Source: Candidatus Mcinerneyibacteriota bacterium (GTDB lineage Bacteria; AUK180; JAQVHJ01). Taken from it: DNA of 9,537 nucleotides. A program made the position numbers and the translations under genes. The notes beneath the pieces are model-generated. The model was given only the letters and a program-made list of their open reading frames with translations. It was not told the origin of the DNA and did not search any database. Positions 1 to 4,962 of this stretch are shown here, in pieces. Numbering within the stretch: position 1 is the first letter of the stretch; every line of letters starts with the position of its first letter. The stretch covers positions 1 through 9,537 of the forward strand of contig DAOVMD010000085.1 of assembly GCA_030630935.1 (NCBI GenBank), in the 5' to 3' direction.

Positions 1-148
1 AATAGTATTATTTATCCTGCCATTTCGATTTGAGAAAATAGAAAATAGTTTAATAAATTACTTCAGACAATAGAGAGATAGCTTCCATGTTCTTTATGAT
101 AAATTCTTTTTTCTTATTGTTTTCATAACATCCCTAAACGGCAATTCG

Positions 149-164
149 ATTAACTCTGTTAACC
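149..164. repeat. GTTAAC-type palindrome, copy A
   Basis: ATTAAC, spacer TCT, GTTAACC. This is a near-perfect inverted repeat of the same design as the copies at 506-530 and 777-796. Its right flank TAACCTCAC (160-168) is complemented by GTGAGGTTA at 218-226, so a second, longer-range inverted pair overlaps this site. Confidence 0.5.
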
Positions 165-237
165 TCACAGAAACTTGAGATCTGATAACTGAGAACAGAA
201 AAATGAAAGCAGAAAAAGTGAGGTTATCTTCTTTTTC

Positions 238-343
238 AGTAAGAGTATGAGTATGTGTAAGAGACGTTTGAGATAAAATACTCCCCGATTAGGGGAGCAC
301 CCATGAACCCCTATTTCGGGTTCAGGGCTAAAGAACTCTTACT
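238..343. other. Nested stem-loop block, candidate structured RNA or repeat
   Basis: Outer arms AGTAAGAGT (238-246) and ACTCTTACT (335-343) are perfect complements. They enclose two hairpins. One is CTCCCC (281-286) with GGGGAG (292-297) around a GATTA loop. The other is TGAACCC (304-310) with GGGTTCA (318-324) around a 7-nt loop. The second can be extended by pairs between 296-302 and 325-329, which would compete with the first. No U-tract follows, so these are not ordinary terminators. I do not recognise a known RNA family. A non-transcribed palindromic repeat is an equally good explanation. Confidence 0.35.
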
Positions 344-354
344 TCTTACTCGAA

Positions 355-380
355 CTGAAGTTTCCAAGAGGAAACTTTGG
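355..380. other. Strong hairpin, AAGA loop
   Basis: AAGTTTCC (358-365) pairs perfectly with GGAAACTT (370-377) around an AAGA loop. On the + strand the stem extends to 11 pairs (355-380) if two G-U pairs are allowed. No T-run follows. The hairpin lies 12 bases after the nested block at 238-343 and may belong to the same element. Confidence 0.45.
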
Positions 381-505
381 AGGGACGGGGGTTGCATTTT
401 GTTGCATTTATATGCCTAAATGTCGTTATATTGGGAAAGTTGTTTTGGTTTTTATTATTTTCAAACATTTCAGGCAGGATAATTAAGTTCATTTGGTCAG
501 GGCGT

Positions 506-530
506 GTATGGTTAACTCCGTTAACCATAC
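506..530. repeat. Perfect 11-bp inverted repeat, GTTAAC-type copy B
   Basis: GTATGGTTAAC at 506-516 is perfectly complemented by GTTAACCATAC at 520-530, with only TCC between. It could be a hairpin or a dimeric protein-binding site. It is the best of three related palindromes in the window. GAGAACAGA follows at 532-540, as it also does downstream of copy A. Confidence 0.65.
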
Positions 531-776
531 CGAGAACAGAGAACCGAGAACTGACCCAGAACCACGCACTTCGTTAGGGTATCTGGACGCGGAAACAGTT
601 GTTTTATAGAGCAAACAATTGATGTAAACCATCCCTTACAAGTCTCGTAAAAGTCCCTGTCTATTTTTTTGGGGTTTTGTTTTCTTTTATTTTTACCAGC
701 TTTTTTGGAGATGAACCTACTAATATTGTTGTGGTTCGCTTTCTGATTATGTCGAAGAATTATGTCAATTTGATTC

Positions 777-796
777 GGGTTAACGCCGTTAAACCC
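777..796. repeat. GTTAAC-type palindrome, copy C
   Basis: GGGTTAAC (777-784), spacer GCC, GTTAAACCC (788-796). The arms are complementary apart from one extra A on the right. It shares the GTTAAC-NCY-GTTAA core with copies A and B. It lies 60 bases upstream of the permease -35 box, so an operator role is possible but unproven. Confidence 0.5.
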
Positions 797-855
797 TACT
801 ATTTTATTTAAAAATTCTTTCTGTTTTTTATATTGTTCCTTTCATAAAATAAACC

Positions 856-884
856 TTGATTTTTTCCATAGATTTTACTATAAT
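856..884 (+). promoter_or_regulatory. Sigma70-type promoter of the permease gene
   Basis: TTGATT (856-861), a 17-bp spacer, then a perfect TATAAT (879-884). Transcription would start near 891 and leave a leader of about 28 nt before the ATG at 919. AAAGG at 904-908 serves as a reasonable SD. Confidence 0.7.
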
Positions 885-918
885 AAGAGAAATGTAATTT
901 TAAAAAGGCAGAAATGAT

Positions 919-1956
919 ATGTTTTCTCCTATGCTTTCTATTTATTTGATCCCATTTTTTGTGGCGATGTTCCTTGCAATCAATATGGGGGGTAGTGGAA
1001 CTGCTGCATCTTTCTCAGCGGCTTATGGAGCAAACCTTTTAAGAAAGGACTTGATTCCTGGGTTATTCGGGATATTTGTATTTCTTGGTGCAATTTTTGC
1101 CGGGAAGAAAGTTGTTTTAACGATGAGCGGAGGAATTCTTCCATCGAGTACGATTACATTTACTCTTACAATTATCATTCTTCTTTCTGTTTCAATATCC
1201 TTATTTATTGCGAATTTACTTAGGGTACCTCAATCTACAAGTCAAGCAGCAGTTTTTGCTCTTGTAGGTCCTGCAATATATTTTAATCTTCTTCAGACCA
1301 AGAAACTACTTTTTGAGATTGTTCCTTCCTGGTTTTTATTACCGATCCTTGCATTCTTTATCACATTATTAATAGGGAAGTTTATTTATAAACCGATAAA
1401 ACAACGCGAGTTATTTAATTTTGAAAAGTTATCGGTTCATCCAACCTTGAAGATTATTGTAATTGGGGCGTCATTTTACGGAGCGTTTGCAGTAGGAGCA
1501 AATAATGTTGCCAATGCTGCTGGTCCAATTGCCGCTATGATAATGAATGAACTTCAAATTGCACCTGGTGGTGATGATTTTGTCTTAATAATGATAGTTA
1601 CCACACTAATTATTGCACCCTGTTTTGCGATAGGCAGTTCCATATTTGGTCGGCGTGTAATAGAGACACCGGGAAGGGAGATAATAGGTTTTGGTCCCCT
1701 GGGTGCAACTTACATTTCATTAATAACTGCAACACTCCTATTACTGGCGTCTATTACACGCGGTATTCCAACCTGCGGTGTTCAAATAAATGTGATGGCT
1801 ATCATGGGTTTAGGTGTTGCAAAGGTGGGTTGGAAAGAGATTTCAAAAAGAACATCTGTTCGAAAATTAATAACTGTTTGGTTTATCTCACCCTTAATAG
1901 CTTTAGGTCTTTCATATTTCTTAACCCTTGCAGCTGACAAACTGGATATTCTTTAG
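919..1956 (+). CDS. PiT-superfamily inorganic anion permease, CysP-like (sulfate or phosphate)
   Basis: This is a 345-residue polytopic inner-membrane permease of the PiT family, which imports phosphate or sulfate using an ion gradient. The duplicated PiT signature appears twice: a divergent copy at residues 22-37 (NMGGSGTAAS..., ending AAYG) and a clearer copy at 193-203 (GANNVANAAGP). The Asp usual in the GAND signature of phosphate carriers is absent from both copies, being Asn196 in the second. The first copy resembles, from memory, the GASGAAAS-type motif of Bacillus CysP, a PiT-type sulfate permease. I therefore lean towards sulfate, but phosphate is possible. A PQSTS segment lies at 104-108. 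The ATG at 919 has AAAGG 10 nt upstream; the ATG at 914 is out of frame. The gene appears monocistronic, with its own promoter and over 500 bp of non-coding sequence after it. Confidence 0.85.
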   Translation: MFSPMLSIYLIPFFVAMFLAINMGGSGTAASFSAAYGANLLRKDLIPGLFGIFVFLGAIFAGKKVVLTMSGGILPSSTITFTLTIIILLSVSISLFIANLLRVPQSTSQAAVFALVGPAIYFNLLQTKKLLFEIVPSWFLLPILAFFITLLIGKFIYKPIKQRELFNFEKLSVHPTLKIIVIGASFYGAFAVGANNVANAAGPIAAMIMNELQIAPGGDDFVLIMIVTTLIIAPCFAIGSSIFGRRVIETPGREIIGFGPLGATYISLITATLLLLASITRGIPTCGVQINVMAIMGLGVAKVGWKEISKRTSVRKLITVWFISPLIALGLSYFLTLAADKLDIL

Positions 1957-2020
1957 AAAACAGTTTCGCTTCGCTTCACAAGGAAAATAAATAATGTTTT
2001 TGCTTTAGAGATTGTAATGC

Positions 2021-2065
2021 ATTTGTTTAGAACAGATGGTGCTTAAAGGATCTATTGAATGCAAA
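2021..2065. repeat. 45-bp imperfect direct repeat, copy 1
   Basis: It aligns with 2303-2347 over the whole length, sharing blocks such as TTGTTTA, CTTAA, GGAT and TTGAATG. Identity is about two thirds by eye, with compensating 1-nt gaps. Both copies are followed within 12 bases by CACCA. Confidence 0.45.
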
Positions 2066-2302
2066 AATATATTTCACCATGAAGAACATGAAGGAAAAAG
2101 AAAAAACAAAGACAAAAATAAACTTAACTCGCTTTGCTCAAACTTTTTATTTGACAGGGAACTTAAGAGAACTTAATAGAACTAAAAAAAGCAAAAGAAA
2201 AAAATATTTCTTCAGCAGGTCGACGAACAGAGAGAGGCGATCCCGATTTTCACATCGGGAGATTTTGAACGAGACTTATAAGTAACTTACTAATATCATT
2301 AT

Positions 2303-2347
2303 AATTGTTTAAAGCGACTGATACTTAAGGATTCGGTTGAATGTAAA
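2303..2347. repeat. 45-bp imperfect direct repeat, copy 2
   Basis: Partner of 2021-2065, displaced by 282 bp. The pair brackets the A-rich 'atgaagaacatgaagg' tract and the TCCCGAT/ATCGGGA hairpin, as flanking repeats of a decayed inserted element might. Confidence 0.45.
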
Positions 2348-2443
2348 TCTCACCACCCCGAAAAAAACGGGGTAAACTCCGGATGCAGAGAAAAAAAGAA
2401 AGAATTTTTAACAGAAATTACATGATTCCGAGGAGAAAAATGC

Positions 2444-2472
2444 TTGCAAATTTTAACGATATATGTTATGCT
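2444..2472 (+). promoter_or_regulatory. Sigma70-type promoter of the TM2-like protein gene
   Basis: TTGCAA (2444-2449), a 17-bp spacer and TATGCT (2467-2472). A TG at 2464-2465 sits where an extended -10 expects it. Start of transcription would be near 2479. That leaves almost no leader for the ATG at 2481 and a 34-nt leader for the ATG at 2514. Confidence 0.5.
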
Positions 2473-2513
2473 AATTATAAATGAAACTTGATAAAATCAA
2501 GCGGTATGATGTA

Positions 2514-3131
2514 ATGAAATTAAGAAGGAATATTATTAGAGGATTCACCTTAATTATTATTAACCTTGCTTTGTTAATCATTTCCAATTTAGCATATTGT
2601 TATGAATCCGGAAGTATTTTTTTTGAAAGCGAGATGGGAATTGCTAATAGTTTACGGCTAACTCTGTATGAAAAATATGATATTAATAACTATAAATATT
2701 CTTTAAGGTTAAACATTTTAAACTCAAATAAAAAATGCCCATTTGAATATTTTGAAACAAATTATGATTTTACAATTCATAATAATAAAATCTTTAAAAT
2801 AACTAAATATCGATCTCCATATATATCTTGTATTCTTTCTTACTTGTGCCCTGGTTTAGGTCAGTATTATAATGGAGAGATATTGAAAGGAGTTCTTCAA
2901 CAAACAATCATGATATTAATTATTTTTACTGCTATTAGTAATAATCATTCTGATGAAGGGGGGTATCTTTTAGCAGAATTATTTTTTGGCACTTGGTTAT
3001 GGTCAATTATTGATGCGGGTATTTCTGCAAATAGAATTAACAAACAAGCCGAATTAATTAATAGAGCAGCTTATTATAATACTAATGAAAAATGGAAAGG
3101 TAAATATCCAATATTTGTATTACGGTTTTAA
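2514..3131 (+). CDS. Exported/membrane protein with a C-terminal TM2-like domain, function unknown
   Basis: This protein is 205 residues from the ATG at 2514, or 216 from the in-frame ATG at 2481. I prefer 2514: it gives a classic signal peptide (MKLRRNIIRG, then a hydrophobic stretch to about ISNLAYC), and the predicted transcription start near 2479 would leave the upstream ATG almost leaderless. Neither start has a good SD. A polar extracytoplasmic stretch of about 70 residues with no recognisable fold follows. Next come two hydrophobic segments: the first is entered by PGLGQYYNGE and a following LKG, and the second is a WLWSIIDAG helix. The pattern PGLGQ-Y-NG...KG followed by a W..iiD helix is typical of TM2/DUF5683-like proteins, small membrane proteins of poorly defined role. 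The gene stands alone, with repeat-bearing gaps on both sides. Function is not assigned. Confidence 0.7.
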   Translation: MKLRRNIIRGFTLIIINLALLIISNLAYCYESGSIFFESEMGIANSLRLTLYEKYDINNYKYSLRLNILNSNKKCPFEYFETNYDFTIHNNKIFKITKYRSPYISCILSYLCPGLGQYYNGEILKGVLQQTIMILIIFTAISNNHSDEGGYLLAELFFGTWLWSIIDAGISANRINKQAELINRAAYYNTNEKWKGKYPIFVLRF

Positions 3132-3438
3132 GAATAAATTTTTTTTTAAAAGATAGATTGCCGCAGTCGTTTCACTCCTTCGCAATGACAATTCAGACGT
3201 TCTTAGAAAGGGAGCTTGCCCTGCAAGCAGGGTTTAAAAATGGGTGCTTTGCACCCCAGATTGCCATAGCACTAATAAATTAGTCTCCGACGCATCGCTT
3301 ACGCTTGCTAGATCTCGCTTTGCTCGATGCACAATGACAAATAAAAAGTTATCGGATAGCCTTTGTCAAAAACTTAGGAAAGATCTCGCAATGACAAAAT
3401 GTAGTTAGCTGATAATCTCATCATTTTAATTATTTTTC
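3132..3438. repeat. Mosaic of dispersed repeat fragments ('CATTGCGA...GCAATCT' family)
   Basis: No gene. Three pieces read, on the minus strand, as TTGTCATTGCGA... ending in GCAATCT or AGATCT. They are 3155-3191 (nearly complete), 3310-3341 (with CATTGTG for CATTGCG) and 3381-3398 (short). An extra AGATTGCC fragment lies at 3258-3265. This resembles a repeat seen between genes in many unrelated bacterial genomes; that is recollection, not a search result. Small hairpins intervene: GCTTGC/GCAAGC (3214-3219 with 3223-3228) and GGGTGC/GCACCC (3242-3247 with 3251-3256). GCATCG (3292-3297) pairs with CGATGC (3325-3330). A T9 run just after the preceding gene (3139-3147) lacks a G+C stem and is not a convincing terminator. 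Confidence 0.6.
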
Positions 3439-3467
3439 TTGAAAAAAATAGTTTATTGTGATATAAT
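3439..3467 (+). promoter_or_regulatory. Strong extended -10 promoter of the P-II operon
   Basis: TTGAAA (3439-3444), a 17-bp spacer, then TGA followed by a perfect TATAAT (3462-3467). This is an extended -10 with consensus -10 and near-consensus -35, the best promoter in the window. Transcription from about 3474 leaves a leader of about 14 nt before the ATG at 3488. It overlaps the TTG codon at 3467, which rules out that codon as the translation start. Confidence 0.8.
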
Positions 3468-3487
3468 TGGTAAAATGGAGTAAAGCA

Positions 3488-3877
3488 ATGACTGGAAAGT
3501 ATAAAGATCGAAAGTCGAAAGACTCGAAACAAAAAAAGATGATTATGCTTATCTGTATTTTTCGTCCTGATAAGCTTGACTTGTTTAAGCAGCTGGCAAA
3601 GAAGTTGAATATTCCAGGTGCGACTTTAACGAAAGTCCTCGGTTTCGGAAGACAGAAAGGTCATATTGAATTATTCAGAGGAGACGAATACGAAATTGAA
3701 TTTATAGAAAAGATTCGAGCTGAGATTGTAGTTTTTGAAGAGGATGTAAATGCTTTATTAGAACAGATAAGAAAACATTTAAGAACCGGTCGAATTGGAG
3801 ACGGGAAAGTATTCCTTTTCCCAATAACTGATGCAGTACGGATTCGTACTGGTGAACAGGGTTCATCAGCCATTTAA
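3488..3877 (+). CDS. P-II family signal-transduction protein (GlnB/GlnK type) with N-terminal extension
   Basis: P-II proteins are trimeric cytoplasmic sensors of ATP/ADP and 2-oxoglutarate that bind and regulate transporters, enzymes and transcription factors. This one has 129 residues. The start at 3488 is supported by GGAG at 3477-3480, 7 nt upstream, and by the promoter at 3439-3467. Residues 18-129 match the usual 112-residue core in length. The T-loop start GFGRQKGH lies at 52-59 and ELFRGDEY at 61-68. Tyr68 corresponds to the uridylylated Tyr51 of E. coli GlnB; the usual Tyr46 is Phe63. Lys75 matches Lys58. The B-loop TGRIGDGK is at 100-107 and the C-terminal VRIRTGE motif at 117-123, so ligand-binding residues look intact. 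Residues 1-17 are an unusual Lys/Ser-rich tail, encoded partly by a CGAAAG-type repeat. No amtB, glnA or glnD is visible nearby; the partner may be the GAF protein 14 bp downstream. Confidence 0.93.
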   Translation: MTGKYKDRKSKDSKQKKMIMLICIFRPDKLDLFKQLAKKLNIPGATLTKVLGFGRQKGHIELFRGDEYEIEFIEKIRAEIVVFEEDVNALLEQIRKHLRTGRIGDGKVFLFPITDAVRIRTGEQGSSAI

Positions 3878-3891
3878 AGTATAAGGGAAAT

Positions 3892-4962
3892 ATGCGCGAT
3901 TTTTTCAAGAAATTATTTAACCCAGACATTGACGAATTGAATTATACACAAAGATATAATGAAATGAGTTTAATTCTCAAAGAGATTGGGTCGGCTATGG
4001 CATCGTCAATCACGGATCTTGATGAGACCCTAAAGCTTATGGCGAATGCATTGTTAACGCTTTTGAAGGCACAGAATGTAGTGATCATTCTTTTTGATGA
4101 GGATCATAATGAGTGGGTTCCACATACAGTTGTGGGACTTGATTTTGATTCTTTCATGAGTATTTTTAAGAAATATGGAGAGAAGCTTACTTCGTTGTTT
4201 TTAGTTGATCATCCTGTAAACCTTTGTGAATTTTCGGAGCGGGATAATTTACCGAAAGATTTATTTAAGATTATAAATCGGGATAACACCTTAATTTCAC
4301 CATTGAAATTGGATAACTTATTAGTTGGTTCAATAATTGTTTCCCGTAAGACCCCGATGGAATTTTGTCATCATGATGAAGAGCTTTTAGAGATGCTTTC
4401 ATATTATGCAGCTATTACGATAGAGAATGCAATTATCCATAAGCGTGAGAAGCAGAAGACTTTAAAGCTTCAGGCGTTACGAGAGATAGATCGGATTTTA
4501 AATTCTTCCTTAAACCTTCAAGAGGTTTTAGATACTATTGTTCAGAAAGCGACTGAACTTCTACGAGCAAGTACAGGAGCAGTACTTTTAATAAATAATG
4601 AGAAGCAGGAACTTGAGATTATGTCATCGATTGGGCTGAGTAAAGAGTTTATGCATAATACCAAGTTAAAAATAGGAGAGGGTTTAACTGGCTGGGTTGC
4701 AAAGACAGGAATGCCATTATTAGTTGATGATGTTTCAAAGGATAAGAGATATTTTAAGGCGATTGAAAGTGTCAAGTCAGAGTTGGCAGTACCTTTGAAG
4801 CTTGATAATAAATTAATTGGAGTTGTCAATGTAGATAGTGACAAACCAAATACATTTACAAAAGACGACATGGAGTTATTAGCGGACTTTGCTGAGAATG
4901 CAGCCATAGCTATTAAGAATGCCCGATTATTTGGAGAGCATGACCATAAGGATTCTGAATGA
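3892..4962 (+). CDS. Tandem GAF-domain protein without output domain
   Basis: A cytoplasmic sensor-like protein of 356 residues. After an N-terminal helical region (about 1-42) comes GAF domain 1 (about 43-172), which is divergent but contains the typical core strand around SPLKLDNLLVGSIIVSRK. A charged helical linker (about 173-207) follows, then GAF domain 2 (about 208-345). GAF2 has the classic GEGLTGWVAKTGMPLLVDDV segment starting near residue 262, and SELAVPLKLDNKLIGVVNVD near 296. GAF domains bind small ligands such as cyclic nucleotides, haem, flavin or bilins; nothing here tells which. No kinase, GGDEF, HTH or phosphatase domain follows, so signalling must go through a partner. The start has AAGGGA a few bases upstream and lies 14 bp after the P-II stop. 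The stop overlaps the next start (ATGA), which indicates translational coupling. Confidence 0.85.
   Translation: MRDFFKKLFNPDIDELNYTQRYNEMSLILKEIGSAMASSITDLDETLKLMANALLTLLKAQNVVIILFDEDHNEWVPHTVVGLDFDSFMSIFKKYGEKLTSLFLVDHPVNLCEFSERDNLPKDLFKIINRDNTLISPLKLDNLLVGSIIVSRKTPMEFCHHDEELLEMLSYYAAITIENAIIHKREKQKTLKLQALREIDRILNSSLNLQEVLDTIVQKATELLRASTGAVLLINNEKQELEIMSSIGLSKEFMHNTKLKIGEGLTGWVAKTGMPLLVDDVSKDKRYFKAIESVKSELAVPLKLDNKLIGVVNVDSDKPNTFTKDDMELLADFAENAAIAIKNARLFGEHDHKDSE

Larger units (their letters stand above)
1..918. other. Non-coding, palindrome-rich intergenic region
   Basis: No convincing gene is visible in the first 918 bases. The open frames here are short, have no SD-positioned start, and lack the codon pattern of the real genes downstream. 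The region holds three related GTTAAC palindromes (149-164, 506-530, 777-796), a nested stem-loop block (238-343), a strong hairpin (355-380), a weaker hairpin (596-604 pairing with 613-621), and a direct repeat GTTGCATTT at 391-399 and 401-409. The first two palindromes are each followed by GAGAACAGA (191-199 and 532-540), which suggests a composite dispersed repeat present in more than one copy. A T-rich stretch lies at 662-695. The last 60 bases carry the promoter of the permease gene. Confidence 0.6.
1957..2443. other. Non-coding gap with degenerate repeats
   Basis: No supportable gene. A 76-codon open frame (2055-2285) is Lys/Arg-rich low-complexity sequence that overlaps a 'caccatgaagaacatgaagg' tract, a motif I associate with dispersed intergenic repeats; it has no SD. 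The gap contains a 45-bp imperfect direct repeat (2021-2065 and 2303-2347). It also has a hairpin TCCCGAT/ATCGGGA (2241-2247 with 2254-2260), a hairpin ACCCCG/CGGGGT around A7 (2355-2360 with 2368-2373), and three decamer repeats beginning GAACT (2159, 2169, 2179). Neither hairpin is followed by a convincing T-run. Confidence 0.55.

Noticed and set aside
346-528. Minus-strand 60-codon open frame
   Set aside because: It overlaps the same hairpin and palindrome, shows no SD and no recognisable domain. It is best explained by repeat DNA.
377-577. Plus-strand 66-codon open frame, hydrophobic in the middle
   Set aside because: It starts inside the 355-380 hairpin, runs through palindrome B and the GAGAACAGA repeat, and its last third is repeat-derived. 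It lacks the codon bias of the real genes.
711-746. Possible leader peptide after GGAG (ATG at 711)
   Set aside because: The GGAG directly abuts the ATG, so spacing is wrong. The 11-codon frame has no attenuator structure behind it.
149-796. CRISPR array from the recurring GTTAAC palindromes
   Set aside because: The copies are about 270-360 bp apart, differ in sequence, and have no regular spacers or cas genes.
2055-2285. Plus-strand 76-codon Lys/Arg-rich open frame
   Set aside because: Low-complexity translation of an A-rich dispersed repeat, without an SD. It ends through the TCCCGAT hairpin.
3132-3160. Rho-independent terminator after the TM2-like gene
   Set aside because: There is a T9 run, but the only stem is a 6-bp all-AT pairing with a long loop. 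This is not a stable terminator.
3467-3487. TTG at 3467 as the P-II start
   Set aside because: The TTG overlaps the -10 box TATAAT and would precede transcription. The ATG at 3488 has GGAG at the correct spacing.
3661-3929. Minus-strand open frames across the P-II gene
   Set aside because: They lie antisense to a clearly conserved P-II coding sequence and are shadows of it.
4542-4907. Minus-strand 121-codon frame across GAF2
   Set aside because: It is antisense to a canonical GAF domain. A Ser-rich shadow translation is typical of such frames.
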